DNA of 64,000 nucleotides from Campylobacter lari subsp. concheus (GTDB lineage Bacteria; Campylobacterota; Campylobacteria; Campylobacterales; Campylobacteraceae): NCBI RefSeq assembly GCF_008245025.1, contig NZ_CP043426.1, positions 558,001 to 622,000 of the forward strand, read 5' to 3'. Shown piece by piece: positions 57,188 to 64,000 of this stretch (position 1 is its first letter; each line of letters starts with the position of its first letter). The notes under the pieces were generated by a model. It saw only the letters and a program-made list of their open reading frames with translations, ran no database searches and was not told where the DNA came from. The position numbers and the translations under genes were made by a program.

Positions 57188-59035
57188 ATGGAAGAGAAGA
57201 AAATTTTATATACTAAAGACCCTTATAAAGAGCTTTTGATATTTGCTTCTGAAAATAAATGCGAAATTGATGAACTTGATTTTAGATTATTAAGTTTTAG
57301 TACTTCTTATACTTATGATAATCAAGAATGGATAAAAGTTAATGAAAAAGAATTAAAAATTTTTGAAGAAGATGAAAAATTTTTAATTCATGATTTAAGT
57401 ATAGAGCAAGAGTACAAAATAGAAATTTATTTTAAAAAATTTACACACTCACCAGCTTTTGAGGTTAGTTTATACGCTAACGAAATTTGTACTTTATTAA
57501 AAGCTAATGTCAAAGCTAGTGAAATTATTGCTTTTCATGATAAATTGGCGCTAGAACTTTTAGAAGCTATTTATAAAGCGATGGTAAAAGAGAAATATTT
57601 GCTTGGATTTAGAATTTTTGATTTTAAAAAGCAAATTATTGATTTTAATACCAAAGTTAAAGAAAAGCAAAAATTTGATTTTGAAGTTGATTTTGAAGTA
57701 TGTAAGGGAGTTAATCCACAAGAGCCTACAAATGAAGAAATTCAATATCACTATCTAGAAAATCTAAAAAAGCACAATGATGTGATGAATAGAAACTATG
57801 TAGCACCCATAGGAAAAGATGAGGTGGCTATTGAGAGGATTAAACCAAAAGAGGGCAGTGATGGCAAAGATTTAAGATTTAAAATTTTAAAAGCTCTTCC
57901 GCCAAAAACAAACAAAGAAAAAGTTGTTTGTTCGGATGATTTTGAAGTTAAAGAAGATGATGAAAGTATAAAATATATTGCTAAAAAAGATGGCTTTATT
58001 ATCCAAAAAAAATCTATTTACGAGATAGAAAATTATTTAGAATTTAACAAGGTTGATTTTAAAAGTACGGGTTCTATTTGGGCGGGTTTTGATAAGCAAG
58101 TTATTATTGTGATTAAAAATACAAATAGCTTAGAAGATGCAATAGGTCCTAGGATTACCGTTGAAGCCCAGGAATTAGAAGTTACTGGCAATATGGCTCA
58201 AGATTCTGTTTTAAGAGGTAAAAAAGTAATTCTTAAAGGTAATATGCATCATAAAAGCACTATTATAGGGCAAAAGGTTGAGGTTAATATCTTAAGAGGA
58301 TATTGTGAGGCCGAGGAAGTTTTTGTTGAAACTTTAGAAAATGGCTCTATCAAGGCTAAAAAAGTAAATATTAAAAAGGCCGTGGGTGGGGAGATTATTG
58401 CTGATGAAATTTATATACAAGAACTCGGTGGTAATTGTTTATGTATTGCTAAAAGCTTGATTCGTGTTGAAAAAGTTCAAGGAAGTGGTAATAAACTTGT
58501 AATTCAAGATCTCAAAGCTTTTGATAAAGAAAAAAGTGGGGAAGAGATACTCTTGCATATTGATGAGTTGAAAAAAGAACAAGAAAATTTAGTCAAAGAA
58601 ATTGAAGAAACCAAGCATACTATCCATGTGAGTAAAGATTCTGTGAGAATTTTACAGCAAAAGGCAAAAGAGTTAATGAGTGCAAAAAGAGCTATACCGC
58701 AAGCTTATAAGATTACTATTAAAGATTTTAATCAAAAGATTGAAAATTTAAATATTTTAGCTAATGAAATAGAAACCTTAAAAGAAGAAGAAAAAGCAAA
58801 TATAGAAAAACTTAAAAAAATTCAAGATGAACTTTTAAAATCAAAAATTATTAATAAAAGTGGAAAATGGATGGATCTAAACGAGGTTAAATTTGTTTTA
58901 TTAAATCCTAGGAAAGAATTAAGCTATCATCCCCATAGCGAAGAAAAAATTCAATGTTTTGAGCTTGAAAAAATAGATACCGAAAATAGGATAAGTGTTT
59001 ATGAAATTCGTTCTATTAGTAACTACAAGGAATAA
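57188..59035 (+). CDS. FapA-family (DUF342) protein
   Basis: This 615-residue protein has an N-terminal region of unknown fold, a right-handed beta-helix-like middle (about 295-445: VTGNMAQDSVLRGKKVILKGN, KKVNIKKAVGGEIIADEIYIQELGG), and a C-terminal coiled coil (about 455-560). This matches the FapA/DUF342 family, named flagellar assembly protein A in Vibrio, and thought to influence polar protein assembly. The same gene precedes ruvA in C. jejuni as I recall. No signal peptide or membrane helix is visible, so it is cytoplasmic. Confidence 0.8.
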   Translation: MEEKKILYTKDPYKELLIFASENKCEIDELDFRLLSFSTSYTYDNQEWIKVNEKELKIFEEDEKFLIHDLSIEQEYKIEIYFKKFTHSPAFEVSLYANEICTLLKANVKASEIIAFHDKLALELLEAIYKAMVKEKYLLGFRIFDFKKQIIDFNTKVKEKQKFDFEVDFEVCKGVNPQEPTNEEIQYHYLENLKKHNDVMNRNYVAPIGKDEVAIERIKPKEGSDGKDLRFKILKALPPKTNKEKVVCSDDFEVKEDDESIKYIAKKDGFIIQKKSIYEIENYLEFNKVDFKSTGSIWAGFDKQVIIVIKNTNSLEDAIGPRITVEAQELEVTGNMAQDSVLRGKKVILKGNMHHKSTIIGQKVEVNILRGYCEAEEVFVETLENGSIKAKKVNIKKAVGGEIIADEIYIQELGGNCLCIAKSLIRVEKVQGSGNKLVIQDLKAFDKEKSGEEILLHIDELKKEQENLVKEIEETKHTIHVSKDSVRILQQKAKELMSAKRAIPQAYKITIKDFNQKIENLNILANEIETLKEEEKANIEKLKKIQDELLKSKIINKSGKWMDLNEVKFVLLNPRKELSYHPHSEEKIQCFELEKIDTENRISVYEIRSISNYKE

Positions 59036-59040
59036 GTTAA

Positions 59041-59592
59041 ATGATAGTGGCAATTGAAGGAATAGTGAGTAAAAAAGAGCCTACCTTTGTAGTTTTAAAA
59101 ACTTCAAGTGGGGTGAGTTATGGTGTTTATGTGTCGCTTTTTTGCTCAAGTAATTTTGAAAAAGATCAAAAGGTTGAGTTTTTAATCACGCAAATTATCA
59201 AAGAAGACTCTCATAAATTATATGGATTTTTAGATATTAATGAGCAAAGAATGTTTGAATTGTTAATTAAAATTAGTGGTATAGGAGCAACTACTGCTAT
59301 GGCGCTTTGCTCAAGCTTAGATACTAATACTTTTTATGCAGCTTTGCAAAATGGCGATGAGAGTGTATTTAAAAAGGTTCCTGGTATTGGTCCAAAGAGT
59401 GCAAAAAGAATTATAGCTGAGTTAAGTGATGCAAAAATCAATATAGAAAATTCTAATCAAGACCAAGCACAAGCTTTGGCAGCTTTACTTTCACTTGGTT
59501 TTAAACAAGAAAATATTTTAAAGGTTTTAAGAACTTGTGAGAGTAAAAATACCAGTGAGCTTATTAAAGAGGCTTTGAAAAAATTAGCATAA
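59041..59592 (+). CDS. ruvA: Holliday junction branch-migration protein RuvA
   Basis: RuvA binds Holliday junctions and loads the RuvB motor. The 183-residue protein has the N-terminal OB fold ([19 protein letters not shown]) and two helix-hairpin-helix motifs ([16 protein letters not shown] and [19 protein letters not shown]). A C-terminal UBA-like domain ([21 protein letters not shown]) contacts RuvB. It is 5 bases after the fapA-like gene. ruvB and ruvC are not in the window. Confidence 0.96.
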   Translation: MIVAIEGIVSKKEPTFVVLKTSSGVSYGVYVSLFCSSNFEKDQKVEFLITQIIKEDSHKLYGFLDINEQRMFELLIKISGIGATTAMALCSSLDTNTFYAALQNGDESVFKKVPGIGPKSAKRIIAELSDAKINIENSNQDQAQALAALLSLGFKQENILKVLRTCESKNTSELIKEALKKLA

Positions 59593-59608
59593 TAAAAGGA
59601 AAAATATA

Positions 59609-60649
59609 ATGATATATGGTGTAATTTTTGGTGCAAATTCTTATGAGCATGAAATTAGCATTGTGAGTGCTGTGGTATTAAAAAAAGTACTCAAGGTGCA
59701 AAAAAAATTTATATTTTGTGATAAAAATAAAGAATTTTTTCTTATAGATGAAGAAAAAATGAATGCAAAAACTTTTAGCAGTGGTGCTTACAAAAAAGAA
59801 AAAGTCTTGGTATTAAAGCAGGGTGGATTTTTTATCAAAACCATGTTAGGTGAGAAAAAACTTGACATTGATGTAGCAGTAAATATCGTACATGGAAAAG
59901 ATGGTGAGGATGGTAAAATAGCTGCTTTGCTTGATTTTTATGGCATAAAATATATAGGTCCACGCATAGAAGCTAGCGTTTTATCCTTTAATAAGGTTTT
60001 AACTAAACTTTATGCACAAAGTGTAGGGGTAAAAACACTTGATTATAAGGTTTTAAATTTGCATAAAGAGCAAAATATTTCTTTGGACTTTCCTTGTATT
60101 TTAAAGCCTGCAAGATTAGGTAGTAGTATAGGTATAAGTATAGTTAAAGATGAAAGCGAGCTTAAATATGCCAAAGATGTTGCTTTTGAATTTGATGAGG
60201 ATGTTGTGGTTGAAAAATTCGTAAGCAATATTAAAGAATATAACTTAGCAGGTTGTATGATAGGTGAAAAAATGGAATTTTCTATTATTGAAGAGCCTAG
60301 AAAAAATGAAATTTTAGATTTTGAACAAAAATATTTAGGTTTTTCAGAAAGTTCTAAAGTCAGTGAAGCAAATATTAGCGAAGAATTAAAGCAAAAACTA
60401 AGGGATAATTTTACTAGAATTTACAATCCTTTGTTTAAAGGAGCTTTGATTCGCTGTGATTTTTTTGTGATAGGTGATGAGGTTTATTTAAATGAGATCA
60501 ATCCAAATCCAGGATCATTGGCAAATTATTTATTTGAAGATTTTACTAATACAGTTGATAATTTAGCTAAAAATATAGAGCTAGAAAAGCAAATTAAGAT
60601 TGATTATGCTTTTATTCACAGTATTAATGGGCAAAAAGGTAAGTTATAA
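59609..60649 (+). CDS. ddl: D-alanine--D-alanine ligase
   Basis: Ddl makes the D-Ala-D-Ala dipeptide added by MurF to the peptidoglycan precursor. The 346-residue ATP-grasp enzyme has [12 protein letters not shown] (about 93-104), [19 protein letters not shown] (ATP-binding loop) and [19 protein letters not shown] (metal-binding site). murF lies three genes downstream, so substrate maker and user are in one run. AAAGGA precedes the ATG. Confidence 0.95.
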   Translation: MIYGVIFGANSYEHEISIVSAVVLKKVLKVQKKFIFCDKNKEFFLIDEEKMNAKTFSSGAYKKEKVLVLKQGGFFIKTMLGEKKLDIDVAVNIVHGKDGEDGKIAALLDFYGIKYIGPRIEASVLSFNKVLTKLYAQSVGVKTLDYKVLNLHKEQNISLDFPCILKPARLGSSIGISIVKDESELKYAKDVAFEFDEDVVVEKFVSNIKEYNLAGCMIGEKMEFSIIEEPRKNEILDFEQKYLGFSESSKVSEANISEELKQKLRDNFTRIYNPLFKGALIRCDFFVIGDEVYLNEINPNPGSLANYLFEDFTNTVDNLAKNIELEKQIKIDYAFIHSINGQKGKL

Positions 60650-60651
60650 TC

Positions 60652-60867
60652 ATGGCTACTTTTAGCAAAGATGAAATTTATACTGCAACTGAAGTAGTAA
60701 GAAATTTCAGTACTATGCTTGAAAAAACAAAAAAGAGCGAAAATGGTAGAGTGGTAATTGTAAAAAATAATAAATTTGAAGCCGTGCTTTTAAGCTTTGA
60801 AGAATATGAGCGTTTAAATGAAGCTGTAATGCTTTTAGAAAAGATTTATAAAGATAAAAAAGGCTAG
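60652..60867 (+). CDS. Phd/YefM-like antitoxin-fold protein without a toxin partner
   Basis: This 71-residue protein resembles Phd/YefM antitoxins: YTATEVVRNFSTMLEKTKKSENGRVVIVKNNKFEAVLLSFEEYERL is the domain with the typical VxKNNKPxAVLLS-type strand. Such proteins normally repress their operon and neutralise a toxin. No RelE- or Doc-like toxin gene is next to it; it lies 2 bases from ddl and the hydrolase gene, inside a cell-wall operon. Its retention here, also recalled from C. jejuni, suggests a regulatory role. Confidence 0.75.
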   Translation: MATFSKDEIYTATEVVRNFSTMLEKTKKSENGRVVIVKNNKFEAVLLSFEEYERLNEAVMLLEKIYKDKKG

Positions 60868-60869
60868 AA

Positions 60870-61613
60870 ATGGCAAAAACTAGAGTATATTCTAATGGAT
60901 ATTTTTATAATTTAAGTTATGAAATCATTAATCCAAAATGCGAAAAAACAATTCTCATTTTACACGGTTGGGGTGCTAATAAAGAGCTTATGAAACAAGC
61001 TTTTGAAAAGCCTTTGAATGATTTTAAACAAATTTATTTAGATTTGCCTGGTTTTGGAAATTCAAGTGTAGATGCAGCTATGGATTCTTATGCTTATGCT
61101 AAGGTTGTAGAAGACTTTTTAACTACAATTGAGCAAAAGGCAGATTATTTAATGGGGCATTCTTTTGGTGGAAAAGTTGCGACTATTATGTGTCAAAATG
61201 CTAATTTTCAGGGTTTGATTTTACTTTCTAGTGCAGGTGTTGTTTTACCAAAAAGTTTTAAGGTGAAGTTTAAAATAGCCTTGTTTAAAATTTTAAAAAA
61301 TCTTCCTTATGGGGATTTTTGGAGGAAATTTTTTATTAGTAAAGATGCTCAAGGTATGAATGAAGTGATGTATGAAACCTTTAAGAAGGTTGTTAATGAA
61401 AATTTAGAAAATGAATTTCAAAAGCTTAAAAACTCTATTTTGATTTTTTGGGGTAATGAAGATAAAGCTACGCCTTTAAAAAGTGGAGCAATTATTCATT
61501 CTCTAGCACAAAAAGGGAAATTTTTTGCATTAGACGGGGATCATTTTTTCTTTTTAAAACATGCTGATTTTATAAATGAAAAAATACATGAGGAATTTTT
61601 AAAAAATGATTAG
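60870..61613 (+). CDS. Alpha/beta hydrolase
   Basis: This 247-residue hydrolase has LHGWGANKELM (oxyanion region), MGHSFGGKVATIM with the nucleophile serine (G-x-S-x-G), an acid in WGNEDKATP, and the histidine in LDGDHFFFLKH. All three catalytic residues are therefore present. Substrate is unknown. It lies between the Phd-like gene (2-base gap) and murF (8-base overlap), so it is expressed with the cell-wall enzymes. Confidence 0.87.
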   Translation: MAKTRVYSNGYFYNLSYEIINPKCEKTILILHGWGANKELMKQAFEKPLNDFKQIYLDLPGFGNSSVDAAMDSYAYAKVVEDFLTTIEQKADYLMGHSFGGKVATIMCQNANFQGLILLSSAGVVLPKSFKVKFKIALFKILKNLPYGDFWRKFFISKDAQGMNEVMYETFKKVVNENLENEFQKLKNSILIFWGNEDKATPLKSGAIIHSLAQKGKFFALDGDHFFFLKHADFINEKIHEEFLKND

Positions 61614-63006
61614 TATGATAGCTTTTTTAAGTTTGAATTTTTTACTTGGATTTTACCTGATTTTAGCTTTGCAGTGGTATTCTTATAAATTCTCACGTAT
61701 AATTTTACATTTTGCTAAGCCTTTATGGCATTTATATTTTTTAATAATTCCTTATTTTGCTTTTGTGTTTTCTTTATATAGTGGAAATTTTTATTTATAT
61801 TTTATAGTTTTTGCTTTATCTTTGTTATATGGTGGATACTTATATAAAAATTTAGATAAAAAGCTAGTTTTTACTGCTAGGATTAAGCGTTATTTTTTAT
61901 TTTTGTCGCTTTTTACTTTAGTATTTATGCCATTTTTTTGGATAGGTTTAGAAGCTTTAGTAGTTGCATTTTTATTAAGTTTTTTAGTAGAAAAAATAAA
62001 CCAAAATACATTTATAAAAAAGGCAAGTAAAAAGATTTGTGATAATCCAAATTTAAAAATTATTTTAATTACTGCAAGTTTTGGAAAAACAAGTATAAAA
62101 AATTTTTTATACGAACTTTTAAAAGATGAGTTTAAGTGCTATAAAACTCCAAGAAGTGTTAATACTTTCATGGGTATAGTAAAAGATATCAATGAAAATT
62201 TAGAAAATAATACTGAAATTTATATCGTAGAAGCTGGTGCAAGAGAGCAAAATGATATTTTAGAAATTACAGAGTTTTTAAATCCTCAAATTTGCATAGT
62301 GGGTGAGATTGGCTTGGCACATTTGGAGTATTTTAAAACTCAAAATAATATCCGCAGTGCTAAGTTGCAAGCTTTAAAATCAAAGCGTTTGGAAAAATAC
62401 TTTTTACACTCAAGCACCTTATATGAAAATGAATTTTATGATGATTGTTTAAGTGATGTTAGGGCAAGTTTAGAAGGTTTAGATTTTAAAATAAGATTAG
62501 ATGATGATATTTATGATTTTCATGCAAATTTACTAGGTGCTTTTAATGCTTATAATATTAGTGTATGTATTTTACTTGCTCATTATTTAGGAATAAAAAT
62601 AGAAAAGATTATAAAAGGTGTATCAAATTTAAAAGCAGTAGAGCATCGTTTGCAAGTGATTTCTAAAGAGCCTAAATTTATCATAGATGATGGTTTTAAT
62701 GGAAATTTTAAAGGTATGAGTCAAAGCTATGAGCTTTGTAAAAGCTATCAAGGAAGAAAAGTTTTGGTAACTCCTGGTATAGTTGAAGTTAATGAAAAAG
62801 AAAATATAAAATTATGCAAGATAATTAATGAATGTTTTGATTTTGTAATTATTACTTCAGAGGCTAATAGTGTGATTTTGCAAAAATACATCACATTAGA
62901 TTTTTATGTATTAAAAGAAAAATCTCAACTTGTGCAAACTTTATCAAAATTAACCCAAAATGGAGATTTGATTTTATTTTCTAATGATGCACCAAGTTTT
63001 ATGTAA
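61606..63006 (+). CDS. murF: UDP-MurNAc-tripeptide--D-Ala-D-Ala ligase with N-terminal membrane domain
   Basis: MurF adds D-Ala-D-Ala to the UDP-MurNAc tripeptide. The 466-residue protein begins with about 130 residues containing several hydrophobic helices (for example LNFLLGFYLILALQWY), then a Mur ligase domain with ITASFGKTSIKNFL (ATP loop), TPRSVNTFMG, VEAGAREQNDILEI and LGAFNAYNISVCILLAHYLG. E. coli MurF is cytoplasmic and lacks the membrane part; the fusion would tether the last cytoplasmic step near MraY. I recall the extension in Campylobacter and Helicobacter relatives. Confidence 0.9.
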   Translation: MISMIAFLSLNFLLGFYLILALQWYSYKFSRIILHFAKPLWHLYFLIIPYFAFVFSLYSGNFYLYFIVFALSLLYGGYLYKNLDKKLVFTARIKRYFLFLSLFTLVFMPFFWIGLEALVVAFLLSFLVEKINQNTFIKKASKKICDNPNLKIILITASFGKTSIKNFLYELLKDEFKCYKTPRSVNTFMGIVKDINENLENNTEIYIVEAGAREQNDILEITEFLNPQICIVGEIGLAHLEYFKTQNNIRSAKLQALKSKRLEKYFLHSSTLYENEFYDDCLSDVRASLEGLDFKIRLDDDIYDFHANLLGAFNAYNISVCILLAHYLGIKIEKIIKGVSNLKAVEHRLQVISKEPKFIIDDGFNGNFKGMSQSYELCKSYQGRKVLVTPGIVEVNEKENIKLCKIINECFDFVIITSEANSVILQKYITLDFYVLKEKSQLVQTLSKLTQNGDLILFSNDAPSFM

Positions 63007-63037
63007 AACCATTTAGCTTAAAAAGGCCAAATGGTTT
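63006..63037. terminator. Bidirectional stem-loop between murF and flgH
   Basis: AAACCATTT (63006-63014) and AAATGGTTT (63029-63037) are perfect 9-base inverted arms with a 14-base loop. They start at the murF stop codon and overlap the last codons of the convergent flgH gene. Confidence 0.5.
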
Positions 63038-63719
63038 CCATGAATTTTGTCCCCCAAGGCTTACGTGTTGATTTATCTATATCACCTTCTGTTTTATAAA
63101 GAATTTTTGCATCAGCTATGTATTTACTATCTATCATATTATCCTGAGAAATATCATAAGGTCTTATAACCCCACTTAGCTGAATGATTTGCTTTTCCCC
63201 ATTAATTAAAAGCTCACGACTTCCTTCTATAAAATAATTTCCATTAGATAAAACTTTAATCACTCTAGCAGAAATGGTGGTTTGGAAATTTTCACTTCTA
63301 GTTTGGCTTCCTGTACCTTGATATTGTGAAGTGCTTGCTGTGGTATAACCTATATTTGTATAATCATTGATAAAATCTCTAGCTTTGCTAAGTCCAGCAC
63401 CAGTGGTTATTTGTCCCCCGCCTAAATTAACATTATTATTTTTACTTGTAGCTTTAGAGCCTTGTGAATTTTGTGTAGCATTTTCTCTAATGACTACAGT
63501 TACTAAATCATTTACATTCATTGCTTTTTTATCAGAAAACAAAGGATTATCTCCTTTGCCAAACAGTGATCCAGGATTACTTTGAGTATTGTTGTTTTGT
63601 TTAGGAGCTAGCTCTTCTACATAAGTCGGGGGTTTCATATTAATATGTGGATCGACTGTGGCACTACAACCAAACATTACAAAAGGTAACAAGTAAAAAT
63701 TAACATTTTTAAATTTCAT
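63018..63719 (-). CDS. flgH: Flagellar L-ring protein FlgH
   Basis: FlgH is the outer-membrane lipoprotein that forms the L-ring bushing around the flagellar rod. The 233-residue protein has a lipoprotein signal (YLLPFVMFGCSA, cysteine 18) and the FlgH segments GSLFGKGDNPLFSDKKAMNVNDLVTVVIRENA, KVLSNGNYFIEGSRELLINGEKQIIQLSG and RPYDISQDNMIDSKYIADA. A -10-like TATAAT stretch lies in the 86-base gap upstream rather than an obvious sigma54 site. Confidence 0.95.
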   Translation of the reverse strand: MKFKNVNFYLLPFVMFGCSATVDPHINMKPPTYVEELAPKQNNNTQSNPGSLFGKGDNPLFSDKKAMNVNDLVTVVIRENATQNSQGSKATSKNNNVNLGGGQITTGAGLSKARDFINDYTNIGYTTASTSQYQGTGSQTRSENFQTTISARVIKVLSNGNYFIEGSRELLINGEKQIIQLSGVIRPYDISQDNMIDSKYIADAKILYKTEGDIDKSTRKPWGTKFMETIWPF

Positions 63720-63805
63720 AGCTTTATAACCTTATATTATTGTGATGAATTTTAAAATTATTATATTACAAAAAAACAATTATTTTATTAAAAAAAGAGG
63801 AAAAA

Positions 63806-64000
63806 ATGAAATCCATGTTTTTATTAAATTGTGTTGATGAGAAATTTTTAACACAATCTTTAGAAAAAATTCAAGGTAAAATAGCTTTTTATTTTCCTGT
63901 TTTTTGTGAAAAAAATAAAGAAAAAATTGCTTTAATATGCTCAAAAACCAATTTTAAGCTAGATTTTTTTAGTAGTTTTGAAAAAAATAATTATCAAAGC
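63806..64000 (+). CDS. N-terminal part of an unidentified protein, possibly phosphate acetyltransferase (cut by window end)
   Basis: ATG at 63806, with AAGAGGA 6-12 bases upstream, opens 65 codons that run off the window, beginning MKSMFLLNCVDEKFLTQSLE and containing GKIAFYFPVFCEKNK. The visible part has no decisive motif. In C. jejuni the gene divergent from flgH is pta, as I recall, and Pta proteins start with a similar short alpha/beta segment, so pta is the best guess from context only. Confidence 0.5.
   Translation, partial: MKSMFLLNCVDEKFLTQSLEKIQGKIAFYFPVFCEKNKEKIALICSKTNFKLDFFSSFEKNNYQS

Noticed and set aside
63720-63805. Sigma54 promoter for flgH
   Set aside because: No GG-N10-GC-type element could be found; only a TATAAT-like stretch is visible.

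Overview
The window is a piece of a Campylobacter chromosome. It is very A+T-rich, its genes overlap or sit a few bases apart, translation starts are often TTG or GTG preceded by AAGGA-like sites, and promoters show TATAAT or TGCTAAAAT -10 boxes without a clear -35. Many gene orders match my memory of C. jejuni: pyc subunit A-hyp-bpt-dnaJ-like; rlu-FN3 lipoprotein-trmB-ftsE-ftsX-envC-like-pyrH-rpoZ-spoT-tyrS-NMO-amiA-mnmC; dapA-M16-pyrD-msbA-cysS-murJ and fapA-ruvA-ddl-Phd-hydrolase-murF-flgH. The blocks are joined differently from C. jejuni. A species of the C. lari group is a guess; the sequence I can read does not settle the species.

Layout. 1-2.4 kb: end of an aspC-like aminotransferase, tgt, a CorA-like protein, tRNA-Arg. 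2.5-7.0 kb: pycA operon and ftsW. 7.1-9.7 kb: argF, a possible leader peptide, and two tandem amino-acid-binding lipoproteins. 9.7-13.5 kb: a class V aminotransferase, a nuclease-fold-like protein, the flagellar kinase FlgS, tRNA-Arg and trmL. 13.5-16.8 kb: an amino-acid ABC ATPase and permease, an AGCS symporter and a 46-residue membrane protein. 16.8-21.6 kb: glyS, an M23 peptidase, a MidA-like methyltransferase and ribB. 21.7-21.9 kb: tRNA-Gln and initiator tRNA-Met behind a textbook sigma70 promoter.

21.9-29.3 kb is accessory DNA. A decayed gene is followed by a 6.7-kb island whose two ends carry the same 19-bp sequence, which is the 3' end of the tRNA-Met gene at 29245-29321. The island holds a small unknown gene, an excisionase/AlpA-like DNA-binding protein, a 780-bp non-coding region with a perfect 23-bp-arm palindrome, and a 1577-codon inverse autotransporter (intimin/invasin type) with Ig-like repeats. 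The adhesin has a G9 tract at its start and its signal peptide lies one frame away from the body. No integrase is present. This is the most unusual part of the window.

29.4-45.8 kb is a cell-shape, division and stringent-response block. It carries FtsE, FtsX, an EnvC-like LytM protein lacking the usual metal ligands, and the amidase AmiA, the parts of a known amidase-activation pathway. The amiA reading frame is broken inside a 12-bp microsatellite by two A-run length changes that cancel each other but leave two stop codons between them. 45.9-46.8 kb encodes a second, stand-alone inverse-autotransporter-like barrel. 46.8-57 kb (minus strand) holds rseP, pgsA, a FabL-like reductase, dapA, an M16 peptidase, pyrD, msbA, cysS and murJ. 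57.2-63 kb (plus) holds fapA, ruvA, ddl, a Phd-like protein, a hydrolase and murF. flgH and the start of a probable pta close the window. I saw no rRNA genes, CRISPR array, insertion sequence or integrase.
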